Origin: Siderastrea siderea
Lineage: Eukaryota; Cnidaria; Anthozoa; Scleractinia; Rhizangiidae
DNA length: 64,000 bases
Direction: 5' to 3'
Assembly (NCBI GenBank): GCA_964030785.1
Contig: OZ034967.1
Span: 63,270,613-63,334,612, forward strand
The notes beneath the pieces were generated by a model, which was given only the letters and a program-made list of their open reading frames with translations, ran no database searches and was not told the origin of the DNA. This document shows positions 23,401 through 35,326 of the stretch, one piece after another (position 1 is the stretch's first letter; every line of letters starts with the position of its first letter). Both the position numbers and the translations under genes were made by a program.

Positions 23401-26400
23401 CACATTACTTTATGTCAACTGCACAAAATAACATTGGGTGAGAGAGGAAAATGCCAAACAACTTTTCACGCTATGGAATAAGTTCACATAGCTCTTGAAT
23501 ATGGGGCAGTATAAAGACAAGAATGCCAACAAGAAGGTCAGGAAATTTGATGCTTTGTATTCTAGAGGTGCCGAATGGTAAATTTGAGACTTTGCGAGAC
23601 GGCAAGACAATTGTTTTCTTGTACAAGCCCAAGACCTTTCAATTTAAAGTGGCAAGCTTCAATTTCAATTATAAAGTGACATGTTTCTAAATGCGAGACC
23701 AGAACTTTTTAGGACATAAAAACTTGAAACCGAGACTTTCAGATCAGTTTCGGACATCTGAAGATGTTACCTAAGCTCATCAGCACCGTGAGATTCATTT
23801 TATAGCCTTCTAAAAAGTGAAGACTCTAGGCGGCTGCGCAAAAACATTGAGATCCTGAGAAGGCTCGATTGAAAAAAATCAAGACTCCAAGACTGTTTTG
23901 CCAAAAATCTGAGACCCCTAGACACAAAGGAGCACTCAAAGAACAAGACTGTGAGTCGCTCACAATTCAGCATAAATTTTTGCCAGAGCCTCATTTTTGT
24001 TAAGACCATTCACCACCCCTTATTCTGGCTAGCACAGATTGGACAAACAAGAGCTTGAAGATTGCTGTGCTTCTCTTGTTACACTGTAATAGATTTATTC
24101 CATCAGTTGAGGCATTTTGAGGTACTGGGCAATTTTGAAAATGTACTCTGGTACCTCCCACTATCTCCTGGCCAACCCTGAAATCAACTATAAACAATGC
24201 ATCAATCAATAATTTTCACCTAAGGGAGGCTGATGTCTGGCATGGCTATCAACTGGCTCTGCTGCTTCTTCATCAGATCTTATGTCATCAGCACCAACTC
24301 TTGCTCTCCCATCAGAATCATCAAAGATTGGATATCTAAAATTGGCTGCAAAAAAAACAACAAAACTTGTGGATGTCAAGTGTACAAAATGCTCAGGAGA
24401 TGAAAAGAATGTTTTTTAAACCACAAGTTTAAATTGTGTAAAAAAACCCTCAACATCAGTTGGGGTGTGTCCTATCCATGAAAAAAATAAAATTAATAAA
24501 TTAGAGTGAATTCAAATAAGTTGGAAATTCCAGTGGCACATCCACAGAGTAGCTCTTCAACCACTGTTTTCAGATGGAGATGTTAACTAAGCAATTTTTT
24601 TTCAATGGAATTACAACCAGAGAAACCAGAGGAAGATGCTCAAACAAGAACAATTTATAATCAGCAACAAATTCAGCCCAGTTATGACGACAACTCTGGA
24701 AATCAAACCAAGGCCACATATTGGTGGGAGGTGTCCCTCCTTTATCTAATTAGCACTAGTTTCAAGTTTACAAAATAAAACCTTTTGTACCTTCTCCAAT
24801 TATAATGAATATGACATCACTCTCTTCATTGACTTCAAATGTTTCAGTTGGTACAACATCACCACCTACAGCTAACTGGCAGATGTGCTCTCCTACTGGA
24901 ATGCTGACAGTGTCAGACTCATACAGCCCTTCATCTTCTTTCCAATAAAGTGTCACTGAACCAGCCTGTAAAAAATTGAAGCACACTGTCAAGTAACAAC
25001 CCTATAGCACATGCACGTTCAGTTCATGTTTGAGATGGGGGTGGTGTGCAGAAGTCAGCTTAGGCTATTTGGGCGTGATGGTTATACTTCTGGGCCCTGT
25101 TGTTCAAAGCAAGATTAAGCTAACCCAGGATAGGAGTCAATTTTCAATCCTGTCTTGCTTAAAGCCAAGCGATGAGGATTTCTGTAATCCTTTCTGCCCT
25201 ATGTTTGACTTTTGGTTGCATTCAAATGGCCAGATAAAATTAGCATTCAAAAATTGTTTTAACAGGTTAAATTTTAGTCCTGCGAACAATTAGCATTGAC
25301 TGGCTTTCAAACAACTGGGCCCTGGTAACATCGCAGTGACACAAATGTGGTACTGGAAACAATTTTATATATTTAAGGTGATTCCATTCAATTGCATTGC
25401 GCGTCCTTTCTGCGCATCATTTTTTGCGTGATTAGCGCGCGCACGAGCGCGCGCGCGCGTTCGGAACTTGATAGGTTTTCTATGGAAGCTGAGCTGTTCA
25501 GAGAAATAAATGGTCGTTTTCTCCTAAACGAACTCGGTGACCCCACTTTTTTATTTCATTTATTTATGGAAAATACGACTTTACATGATATATTCAAATT
25601 TGAAGAACTTTTCATTATTCAATTTTGAAATATTCCGGTTGATTCACTATTACAGCCAGATTTTAGGCGTTTCACTGGAACCGTGCGGACGCTCGATTTG
25701 CCTATTATTTCAAATTAGTTTCATTGTTACGGCAATTTTAAGACATTTTACTGTAACAGTATACTTCTATCATAAGAATAATGCTTATATTTCAATGCTA
25801 GGTATAACTTTGTTGAAGTAATGGGTGTCACTAGTACAAGGATAGGTTTTTTAATATTGCTGTCTAAAGATAGCAAAGTACCTATATACTACAGCCCCAT
25901 AGCGTGAAATCAGACACGGTGACCCCCTCTTTTTATTTTAGTTTTTTAATGTACTAGGTGTTGCTAGTAACTGTGCAAAGTTTCAACAAATTCTCATTAC
26001 AACTTCTTTTTCGATGGAATCACCTTAATAAGTGCTTTGTCATTCCCATAAAACCAATACCAATACCAGTCATGACTTGTGGGCACGCATTTTCTTGTGC
26101 ATGACGGCACTTACAGTTACTTGGTACAAGTTTATGTCTATTGGCCTTAATGGCATTGGTTTTTCAAGTGAACACAATAATTATTGAAAATCACTCTTAG
26201 GTGAATTGTTTCATATACATTAATTTTGTAGACAGTTGCTGGGGATGAGAAAGCACATGCTCTGATTGGCTCCCTCCTAACAAACAGACTAGGATAAGGA
26301 TGAAGTCGTACTCGGGCCAAGGAGGCCCACACAGTCAGAGCTTATCCCGGTTTCTGTAGCATGAAGCAACTGAGCGTATTGCTACTCCCCCCTTGATGGG

Positions 26401-28486
26401 ATGCTAGTCCATCGCAGGGTTACCCCCAGCAGTATGTCGCCGGTACCCATTTATACACCTGGGTGGAGAGAGACAAATGTGGGCAGTGACAGATCCAGGA
26501 TTTTTGAGGGGGTGGGGGGGGGACCTGACAGAACAATATCGGATTAATCAGAGACAAAACAAGGCCGCTCAATGATAGTTTTGTTCCCTAGGCTCAAATG
26601 ACCCTAAAGAGGGGGGTGGCTGCCCACCCAATCCTTCCCTCTGGATCTACCCTTGTTGGGGTAAAGTTTCTTGTCTAAGGAAACAACACAATGGCAGGGA
26701 CTGCCTCATAAACAGACTATCAGCTCATATCCTGCAAGTAAAGAGGACATGCACGTTTCATGGCGAAGATGAAAATTATAGTTTTTTCTTTTTAGGGAAT
26801 ATTTATATTTTGGTTACTGTTTTTAGCTGTGACCATGCAGAAACAACAATAGGTTTTGAACTGTGTTGGAGCAACTAGTAACCAATACAAATGTTACTGT
26901 TAAGTTATTCAGCCATGACGTTTGAATATAAAGCAAAAGATTATGCACGGTTAAGGTGCTTTGAACACAAATTTAGACACCTTTGTTTTTGCCTTTGAAA
27001 CTTGCAACATTTCATAACCAGTCACTCAATTAACTTTCTTAAGGGTAACAACCTTTTTCAGTACTAAGGAATGATCTTTGTAATAAAACAATTATTCCAC
27101 TCAATTTAGTTGTACATAAACTCACAGCCAATGAGGCATGCAGCCCTTCATGACCTATGTATGAGTTCATGTATTCCTCAATTTCATGAAATAATATTAT
27201 TAGATGGTGACAGCTTCTAAAGTGGGTAAACTGCAGAAAACCTTCAGTGGAGAGCTACAGCATATTGCTCAAATTAAATGCAATTTAAAATGACTGATTG
27301 CATGACCTCTACACGAAAATACCTTATCCAGTCAGCAGTAAGCCACAAATGTAACCTGTGGCTGCTAATATGAAAAGCTCTCAACACACATGTAGGGATC
27401 TTTGTGATTCAAATTCATTATAAATTGTGATAAACTGAAGAAATACAAAAGAAATTCTCTTTAAGACTTTATTGTCTCCTTTGTTAAACAATATTTACGA
27501 AAAACCGTTTATTGACGAAACATTTCCAAGAGCGATTATACGTCTAGGTAGTATATAAGCTTATGTGTAGGTAAATGTATATTGGATAAGCCACTTTGAG
27601 CTTGTGCATTTCAGAACGTATAGACGAAGCATATTCATTAAAATTTAATCAAGAACCCTCTTGTTTGGTTAAACACTATCACTAAAGGAAAACCGTTTAG
27701 ACGTGTCCAGTAAAACATTTCAAGCAGAGAGTGGCCCTGATTTCGCTAACACTGAAAAGCGAAAGTAAAAATAACGAGTACAAATAAGGTGCTGAAACAC
27801 AAAATACACTGTACAACATTGACAAGTCTTAATGACAACGGGATACAGCAAAAATGGCACCAGTACCAGTTGCATTTACCAAAATAAGCTTTGAAGTCAA
27901 AATATTTTCGATAATCTTTCTTGGGAGGACTTGCTTATGATAGTAGAAATGATTAAAACGCGAAATCGAAAGGTAAACAAACCAAGTCATCACAATCAAT
28001 TTCTTTAGTTCGACTTCCGGATATCAGATTAAAAGTGTAACGTAAAAGAAATCCAACGATTCAAACGATAAGTTACAGAAACCAACTATCTCCTGTGATA
28101 GTGGTTTATACATGATATTTGTAAACAAACTCACCAACGAGCTAATAAGGTGAACCTCTCTCTCAAAGCATGGCCTTGATTTTACCCAACGAAAACGCAC
28201 AACAACGGAATCCACTCCGGGAGCTCTAGACGTACTCGGCTCGGCACTCGGCTCTGTAAACCACAAAAAAGATACTGACTTCATTTACCTTTCTTCAGTC
28301 AAGTTATTTTCATTGGAGCTTACAGGATCCTTTCATAGCGCTATCACTGCAAGACACATTCACTTTAGATAAATCTTACACACACAGTATGTAGTATCTA
28401 CCTGCATAAGCCGATGTGCAGACCAAACAATGTATCTGCAAACGATCTTCACTACCAACTTCTTCTTGACAAAAAGGACACTGCAT
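14461..28486 (-). CDS. Large multidomain protein: C2HC finger, CBM48-like, repeats, coiled coil, CAP-Gly
   Basis: Eleven exons join with consistent phase: 28402-28486, 28135-28253, 24791-24965, 24220-24345, 23095-23171, 20149-20677, 19966-20068, 17634-19326, 17112-17348, 15251-16007, 14553-14903. The 4252 nt give about 1417 aa. Domains: residues 3-23 form a C-x2-C-x12-H-x3-C finger, UBZ-like. About 42-126 resemble an AMPK-type glycogen-binding (CBM48/E-set) module, with FRW, EVHLI, PVGEHICQLAVGGDVVP. About 195-370 hold four acidic repeats (PPRLSTPPSHREE type). 405-940 are Ser/Pro-rich with four repeats of ~55-60 aa (SEHSTPSLQSPRHR type). About 935-1130 are coiled coil. 1377-1417 are a CAP-Gly start (GRGIVKYVGPIPGRHDTFIG). 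After GPGQ a donor CAAG|GTAAGG suggests a further exon; reading through instead reaches TAA at 14461, giving 1447 aa without the CAP-Gly second half. CAP-Gly domains bind microtubule and EB/CLIP C-terminal tails, so a cytoskeletal or centrosomal role is inferred. The ortholog name is not known to me. Confidence 0.85.
16560..16990. repeat. Intronic dispersed repeat with CCCTATTCTAGACC words
   Basis: This stretch of intron 9 of the CAP-Gly gene contains recurring CTATTCYA / CCTATTCYA words (16811, 16863, 16911) and a segment ATATCCTGCAAGTA also seen near 26728. It looks like a diverged, reverse-oriented member of the GTACTCCC repeat family listed at 22140, 31565 and 54290. Confidence 0.4.
20696..22130. 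other. AT-rich intron sequence of the CAP-Gly gene
   Basis: No conserved reading frame or structured repeat was recognised; frames on both strands look random and AT-driven. Confidence 0.4.
22140..22560. repeat. GTACTCCC-family repeat with internal ~30-bp tandem units
   Basis: It starts with a purine-rich GGGGAGGAGGGGGTTCTCCC head and TACGTGCTGCC, and continues as about nine imperfect units of the form GTCTGAAAATGGGTATGGAT, each 25-35 bp. The head matches the repeats at 31565 and 54290. It lies in intron 5 of the CAP-Gly gene. Confidence 0.65.
25373..26028. mobile_element. TTAA-flanked inverted-repeat element
   Basis: TTAA then GGTGATTCCAT at the left end is mirrored by ATGGAATCACC then TTAA at the right end: perfect 11-bp inverted repeats inside a 4-bp TTAA duplication. 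The 656-bp interior has no transposase. A (GCGC)n-rich stretch (about 25433-25461) lies just inside the left end. TTAA duplications are typical of piggyBac and Kolobok superfamilies; the ends do not decide between them. It sits in intron 2 of the CAP-Gly gene, in a region without other features. Confidence 0.85.
26355..26480. repeat. Dispersed repeat fragment with GATGCTAGTCCATCGCAGGG
   Basis: The block from GATGGGATGCTAGTCCATCG to CCATTTATACACCTGGGTGG is a sequence I associate with interspersed repeats of marine invertebrates, probably the 3' part of a SINE. There is only one copy in this window, so the identification rests on recollection of the family, not on comparison here. Confidence 0.4.
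26481..28134. other. Rest of CAP-Gly gene intron 2
   Basis: Non-coding, AT-rich, no structured repeat recognised apart from a G-rich tract near 26507-26521. Confidence 0.4.
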
Positions 28487-29696
28487 CTCAAAAAAAACAC
28501 AGCATTAGATGATTTTCTTCATCTGCCGTGAGCGTCTGAACAGCTTGTTTGTTTATTGTTTGACGAAAAAGAGAGAAAACGCGAGCATCACTCGCTTTGA
28601 CAGGAAGTTTTGTTCATTTGCATGAAATTTGATACCAAGATAAGGTCTTCACCAGGCCTACTCGCCTATCGTCAGGTGAGCAATGTCAGCAGGGGAGAGG
28701 GAAGGGTGAGGGACGGGAGGGGGTGGAAGGAATTGAGGGAGTTTGTCGACGAACAAAAGATCATTTAGCTAAAATAAGGGGTTAAGCAAGTTTCTTAGAA
28801 ATAATGAAGCCAGTGAAAAGGGAACACAGGCTAGGAATCGGTAGAGGGAACAGGAATCAAAACTTCCTATTCGTCCTGCATGTATGTTAACACTAGTTAA
28901 CTAAAGCCTTTGGGATCAGTGATGGGAAAAAAAACGATAGTTCAGTTCGACCCTGACGTTCTCTTTTTATTAGGTTCTCGAACTAGCCCTTTTGTCAAGA
29001 CTCACTGGGCCAATGAAGAGCATTGGCGTGACCGAAAGTTACCGATTATTCTGTTAGTAAAACACATCAATAGGAGGCTTGTGATTGGCTAGACATAAAA
29101 TAAATTGAGATCGATTACATAAAGGAAAACATCTTTCAATGCTGTCGCTGACAGCGCGGGCTCATGATTGCAGTTGTGAGCCAGGAAAAAAGGCGGAAAA
29201 AAGTAATATTTCATAGAGAGCGGCGGCCAGGTTTTATTTACTTTGGTCTGAATGAAAAATTGGAAGGAAAAAGCAGCATTGGGACGTTCCAGAAGACTTC
29301 ATTTTACACCATCATTCAATATAAACGAGAACATGACGCCGCATGACCTCGTTAGCATGATCCATCTAAACATCTGCCGTTCCATATTTAAACAGGGGTT
29401 CTAAAATCAAGCTTGTATCCATGGTTTTGTTTGGAAAGGTATAAGAATTATGCAGTCGGCATTCGAAAATTAGCTGCCGCCGACAGTGCGTTAACAAACA
29501 GCTAAAAAGACAAACACAATCGAAGGGAGAAAAAGCTGCTCTTATGAATTTTTGGCTTGTGGATATCGGCTATAGCGGTGTGCTTATAGATTCATATCAC
29601 GTGAAAAATTAACGTCGGTAAAAGACATTTCTTGATGAGACAGTGGAAAGGAGATTACTCTCATCAAAGCAGGGAAGCTGTTTACAGAGCTGTGTT
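28487..29696. promoter_or_regulatory. 1.2-kb divergent intergenic region
   Basis: This gap separates the start codon of the minus-strand CAP-Gly gene from that of the plus-strand GPR63/45-like gene, so both promoters, or the GPCR 5' UTR, must lie here. A purine-rich tract (28690-28740) is the only compositional feature. No TATA element was assigned with confidence. Confidence 0.4.
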
Positions 29697-30800
29697 ATGG
29701 TGAACGGAACAGCATCTTACATAGATAATGCGACCACGGATGTAGCGAATACAAGTCCCTTTTCAACTGGTTTTTCGCCATTTTCAACAGGATGTGTGGT
29801 AACGTTGAGTTTGCTATTCGTTTTGATGTTTTTCGTCAGTGTCTTCGGGAATACGGTCGTTTGCTATATCGTTTATCAGAAACCTGCTATGCGGTCGGCC
29901 ATAAACATTTTACTTGCAACATTAGCAATGGCGGACGTTTTGACGGCAACCTTGTGTATGCCATTCGCTGTAATTTCACTTGTCGCCCAGAGGTGGATTT
30001 TCGGCGATGTGTTTTGTCAAATAAACGCCATCTTATTCAACTTTTTAGTGACAGAAGGAACACTTTTGTTACTCACAATTTCTGTGGACCGATTTATGAT
30101 AATCGTACGACGAAAAGACACTCTGACACCACGCAAAGCAAAAATTTACATTTTAACCTCATGGGTTATGTCTTTGGCAATCGTTCTGCCGCCGATATTT
30201 GGCTGGGGCAAGTATAGCTTTGAGCTGGGTCAAATACAGTGCTCTTTGGAATATCCTAGCCAAGGAAAGCTTGATTTGTCTTACAGCCTGTTCTTCTTTA
30301 TTTCGACGTTCTGTATTCCCGTTCTTCTAATGGGGTATTGCTTCTTGTCTATTCTAAGAACGGTGAGAAGAAATTCGACGCGAATTCAGAATCACCCGCC
30401 AGTACCCGGCGGTGTGATGACGAAAATGCACCGACCTGGCAAAATGAACATCGACTACAGTTTTAAGACAAGAGCCTTCACTACCATTTTAATCCTGTTC
30501 ATTTTATTCGTGATCTGTGGTCTGCCCTACACGGTGATCCGCTTTATTTTGCTTTTTAAAGGATATGCATATACGTTGTCTTACGTTGCGGATATTGTGG
30601 TAATACTATTAGCGTACTTGAACGCTACTCTTAAGCCCATAATTTATTACATTCGGATCAGCAAATTTCGTGAAGCGTGTCTGGACATTATGCCGTCGTG
30701 GTGTCATATACCACACTGTTTACCAGGCAGGACAATGCGGCGCATCAGGCCGCATGTAATATATGAAGTGGATAAAAAGTTTGTTACTTCATCACTCTAA
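29697..30800 (+). CDS. Class A GPCR, GPR63/GPR45 (PSP24)-like orphan receptor
   Basis: A single exon from ATG 29697 to TAA 30800 encodes 367 aa. The frame is open further upstream, but 29697 is the first in-frame ATG. The extracellular N-terminus carries N-glycosylation sites (NGT, NAT). Seven hydrophobic segments follow; TM1 starts near residue 33. Matches to vertebrate GPR63/GPR45 include QKPAMRSAINILLA (start of TM2), SVDRFMIIV (DRY position), SFKTRAFTTILILF (TM6) and the C-terminal pattern KFREACLDIMP...LPG-T-RRIRP. Cysteines at the TM3 start (FCQIN) and ECL2 (QCSLEY) can form the usual disulfide. Oddities: the NPxxY asparagine is lysine (LKPIIYY), and the TM6 CWxP motif reads CGLP. The natural ligand of PSP24 receptors is unsettled. 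An AATAAA at about 30930 could be the poly(A) signal. Family assignment is firm; ligand and coupling are unknown. Confidence 0.9.
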   Translation: MVNGTASYIDNATTDVANTSPFSTGFSPFSTGCVVTLSLLFVLMFFVSVFGNTVVCYIVYQKPAMRSAINILLATLAMADVLTATLCMPFAVISLVAQRWIFGDVFCQINAILFNFLVTEGTLLLLTISVDRFMIIVRRKDTLTPRKAKIYILTSWVMSLAIVLPPIFGWGKYSFELGQIQCSLEYPSQGKLDLSYSLFFFISTFCIPVLLMGYCFLSILRTVRRNSTRIQNHPPVPGGVMTKMHRPGKMNIDYSFKTRAFTTILILFILFVICGLPYTVIRFILLFKGYAYTLSYVADIVVILLAYLNATLKPIIYYIRISKFREACLDIMPSWCHIPHCLPGRTMRRIRPHVIYEVDKKFVTSSL

Positions 30801-31564
30801 ACAAGGAGTACATAATTTATGTGACCTACTTGAAGCTGTGCTTAAGATATCACCAGGCCTAATATAAATGTGGCTACTTTGGCAGGAGTACAATCCATGA
30901 ACAATTTAATGGCACTTTGGACAGTCATTAATAAAATTAGTTATTTTGAAAAGGAAGGAAATATATAGCAGTAAAAAAGGTAAATTACTAATGTACGTGA
31001 CATAGAGTTACACTGTAGCTATGGTGTTTTATGGATCAGCATTTCAGCTGATCTGTCAAAGTAATATAATCAGGTGACTTAAAACCCCTGGCACCAATAA
31101 ATAGTTTATGAAGGAGTGTGTGGAGGAAAGCCATAGACACCCTCAGGAAATTTTTGAGATTGCGTCAGTAAATACAAAAAGGTGAAGCCAAATGACCCTA
31201 GGCATGATTTTTTTTCACATGCCCCTTCAGTTTAGATAATAACAGAATTTATTATTCCATTGCTGTGACATTTTAGTATAGAAGAAGCCTGAGTTTGAAC
31301 TTCTCTGGTCACTCTCTCGGGAGTAGTTTTGTTCACCATTGAAAGAATTTGCAAGAACCAAATAGTTGCACGAATCATCTCAAACCAAAATTGACTTGTT
31401 TACTCTCATCCAATCTGACTTGATATTATCTGTACGAACTAAAATAACATCAAAATTATGGCAAAAGGCAATCTGATAGAAAACCATTAATGGAATACCT
31501 TAAGGTTATAATACTAGTCTTAGGAACAAATTAGCGATTTCACAAAAAATTGCTAATTTTCTTA
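30801..31564. other. 3' flank of GPR63/45-like gene
   Basis: Probable 3' UTR to about 30950, then non-coding sequence with no recognised feature. Confidence 0.4.
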
Positions 31565-31820
31565 TCACCGGGGGGGGGGGGGGGGAGGGGTACTCCCTTA
31601 TATAAGATAGATAGGTATGTGAGGTGCGAAAGGGTATGGTTTTCGAGCTGAAATAGGGTTAGGCTTGAGCAATCTGGTATGGAATTGGGTGTGGTGTTTA
31701 GAAGAAGCTACTTTTTATCTTCTCATCTGTTGAGAAGTGGAAGCAGTTCTTGGGCAAGTCTGAAATAGGGTATCTAATTTTGGGTCAACCCTGAAATAGG
31801 GTAAGAGCCAGGCACACCCC
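31565..31820. repeat. GTACTCCC-family dispersed repeat
   Basis: A poly-G head (about 15 G) leads into GGGGTACTCCCTTATATAAG, followed by GGTATGTGAGGTGCGAAAGG and several TGAAATAGGGT words (31660, 31759, 31792). The head and word order match 22140-22560 and 54290-54450. Confidence 0.7.
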
Positions 31821-34800
31821 CAATCAAATAATCAAGAAATAGTCATACCACAAAAAAGAAAGTTAACTATTACTGTGCATCTCAATAGCATGCGACTTCT
31901 GAAGTTCAACACTCAACCAACAGTTATATTTTCTTGAAGTTCAGCTCAACACAGTGAAAAAGTCAAGTTTCATACACTTTGTTTGGTTGGATTTCAATCC
32001 GCTTTGTCAGTCTCTGTTTCTCAGGGTTTGACAGTTGTCAATGTAATTGTGATTGAGGGCAGTAAACAACTTGGTTAAGTCAATTGGGTTTTGAAGTCCA
32101 GAATTCATGTGTTATTGAAAAGGTGCAATAACTAGAAGACAATTTTAGGAAATTTGCAAATATTTATTGTCACCAAATATTATCCATTCAAAATTGTAAA
32201 ATTAGGCTTTTGCAACAAATTCTAGTGATGGGGTACATACTAAATAATATTTAAAATTGATATTATAATAATAATATAAAATTGGAAGTAAAAATATCGG
32301 CAAATCAAATATTTGCTAAATCCTCTTTACAGGGTCATGAATAACTTTTTTTTCCCGACTGATCCAATTTTCCATTTCTACACATACAATCCTTTTTTCT
32401 CTCAAAACTAGGCTTTTAATCCCTCATCTTACCCCTTTGATCCCCCACATTTGATCCCTGATCTCTTTTCCTTTGATCTGACCTATTGTGACTGTCTTTA
32501 GGAGATCATTACATTTAGGAAACATGTGCTAAATGAAGTGACCCGGATGTAAGCTATATATGGGTGTTTGTATCACAAAACGTTCAGCAGATTAATAAGA
32601 AGTTTAAAAACTGTATTAGCCTGGATTTATTACAGAATGACAAAAGTCGGTTTGCGTAATTATATGACAACTGACTTCAATCCTTAAAAGTAATCTATTC
32701 ACATATTGCACATTCCATTTACTTAGTCACTAAATGCATTGGAATAATAAGTCTGTTTGAGACAAACATGTTTAGTTGAGATATTCCAGTGCGATTATAA
32801 TGTTAATTTTACCTGGGGAAGGGGAGATACTAAATAGTAGAAAATTAATTTTAGCACTTAGACTGCTATCTTTTTTTCAGTTTAAGGTGTATTCCAGTGA
32901 CCCTTTAAAAACGTTAAACACAAAAAGGTCATCTCTTTTGGGTGGAGCCTCCCTGTGTAGCCATCTACAGGGATTAATTTACCCCCTCGGATTTTTACTT
33001 ATGAGATTATGACAGAGAATACAAATTTAAAAAATGTAATGCATACATAGTTACAAAATAGTTTAACGTTAAGTAATAATTGTTGCTATATAATATAATG
33101 TTAATAAAATCTGGAAACATTTTCAAGCCCTGGTCTTAAAGTTCTAACAGAATTGTCAGTAAACAACCTGCTAGAATACATCTCATGAGTAACTTTCCTT
33201 AATAATAGTGTGGCCCTAATGAATGTGCACCTTAACTTGAAAGAACTTCATCAAGTAAAAGTATAAGAACTGCACTTGAGCTAATGATTTTCTGGGGAGC
33301 AGAAATACTTTCAGTTATTGGTACATCATAGTGAGGGTACCAATATGGTCTTTTGGTGTGTGGCATTTTGGTTACACAGCATATAAGACAGGATTTAAGA
33401 ACTGAAATGACAAAAAAAAAATAATATAACAAATTTGCTAACCAGTTTTGCAACCAGAAAGAAAAAGTGATTGGGGCAACTTATTGGGAACTCTCTAATG
33501 ACCCAGCAAGGCATTCATATGAAAACAGCTTCCAGGAAAGGAAAAAATTGTGTATATAACTTAAGTAAACCAAATATTAGTCAAGTGTGCCTGTGCAATG
33601 TTCACCAGTTTCCACTGTACTGTGCCCTGTTTCATGGTGGCAGCTTTTTTACTTGATGTTTTTCCCCAAATAATTGGGGGAAAATGTCATGTCAATGTTT
33701 AAGTGTGCTGATAATATTTGAAGCTTCTAAGCAATTTAACTGACACGGCAGAAGGTATCAATACATCTAGATGGACATGTTGTCTGTTCTAGAAGGAAAA
33801 CAGTCAAAATAGTTATAATTAGATAAACAGATACTGGATAAGATCAGACATTAAATTAGGCATCTAAAATTATTACTGTCCCAGAAAGTTGGTGAATTTC
33901 TCCTTATTGCTCTCTTACGTGGTAGTTTCTTTTTCAACTAGCTGTGAGAAGTTGATCTCTCATCAGTAACATCAAATTATTATTCAGGTTGGAAAGCAAG
34001 TATTAGGCCTGGGGGAAATTTCCATTTTCTATTTCTGGTTAGGGCCACCTATGAGTATTATGTTGAGTTGTCATTATAATATCAATGAATTCAGACAGGT
34101 GTTGAAGAAAGAAAAAAGCTGTATTATTAAAATACAGGACACTGCATCAATGAGCCAAGCCAAAATACATGCCAGTTTTGAAAGTATCAACAGCTCTCTG
34201 GTAGAATTATTTTATGTTTTGGGCAATTTTGACATGTTGATTTTAATTTTAACAATTTATGTTCTAATTTCAGCTCACTTCAACTGGTGAGTGAAAGTCA
34301 TAACAAGAGCAAAAGAAGGATATTTTTATGTATAAGGCTAGTGATCAACAGTGTTAAAAATGTGAATAACAGGTTGCTAGTCTTGTTAAGCCTTTAGGTA
34401 CTGGAGGATGTTTGATCAGTTGACATTTTAGTTGCTTGAAATGGGAAACATAACACAAATTCAGTTTGTCACAGAAAGATATTAAAATACAGGAAAATAA
34501 AATAAACGCATTTTCAGTGAAAGTTATAGCTCTTTTATCTAATAAGATATGTTTCAATGTATTAAAATTTTAAAGGTCAACTCTGGCCTAGCTGGCATCC
34601 CCCTTGTAGTTTCGAACAGCTATTTTCGTTTTCTTAGGAAGCAGCAATCGTTTTTAATTACTTATTGCTTTATGAGAAGGTGCCTGTGGATTACTCTTGA
34701 ATAATAATTTGCATTTTGATCTATGTTAAAAAAAAAACTGAAAAATAATGAAGCAGGATGAAATATGAAGTTTTAATATCATTGGGTCAATGTTACTCAT

Positions 34801-35174
34801 GAATAATACTAGTATGCTAGGCTTCCCCCTTTTTAACTAAACTATGTCCCGTTAGTGTCGTACATTTTTCCAAATTATAAAAAAGCATCAGGATTTAAGA
34901 CATTTAAGGATTAATTTAGGGCTAGATTTTTATAAATTATTAATCAATGCTAGCAGAAAAATAATCAAAATAAATGTCCAGTGATATTGAGGTCATGAAA
35001 AATTAATTGCCATGAAGTAAACAATTTTCGTCTAAAAGGCATACTATAAAAATGAATCTTAGGAAAAAAAACTTTGCATTGTTGGACCTAGCTCTGCTTA
35101 TTTTTGTTTTGGCGTGTTAATTTCAAATGTAATCAGTAATACTAACGGAAAGCCGTATAAACGTTTCCTATTTA
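31821..35174. other. AT-rich intergenic region, no gene recognised
   Basis: Frames on both strands are short and AT-driven, with no recognisable domain. I saw no structured repeat longer than about 20 bp. Confidence 0.4.
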
Positions 35175-35326
35175 AACAATACAGTTCTTCTGTCGAAGGA
35201 ACTATCTCGTGATTGGTTGTCCGAGGAAATTTGATGTTCACAACAAATATTAGCCTTCGAGGGCTTATATGAATTTCCGAGGGAACCTATCACACATAGG
35301 GCCTAAGACAGAAGGACTCGATTGTT
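35175..35326. repeat. 152-bp MITE, AACAATACAG...ATTGTT ends
   Basis: The left end AACAATACAGTTCTTCTGTC is mirrored by the right end, whose reverse complement reads AACAATCGAGTCCTTCTGTC. TTTA flanks both sides and may be the target duplication. Non-coding interior. Confidence 0.7.

Noticed and set aside
25030..25821. Several plus-strand frames around the TTAA element
   Set aside because: They cross the element borders and read through repeats; no conserved protein.
29643..29697. Earlier GTG start for the GPR63/45-like receptor
   Set aside because: Non-AUG initiation is not needed in an animal gene; the first in-frame ATG at 29697 gives a normal extracellular N-terminus with glycosylation sites.
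30250..30400. Intron within the GPR63/45-like gene
   Set aside because: The reading frame is continuous through all seven transmembrane segments, so no intron is needed.
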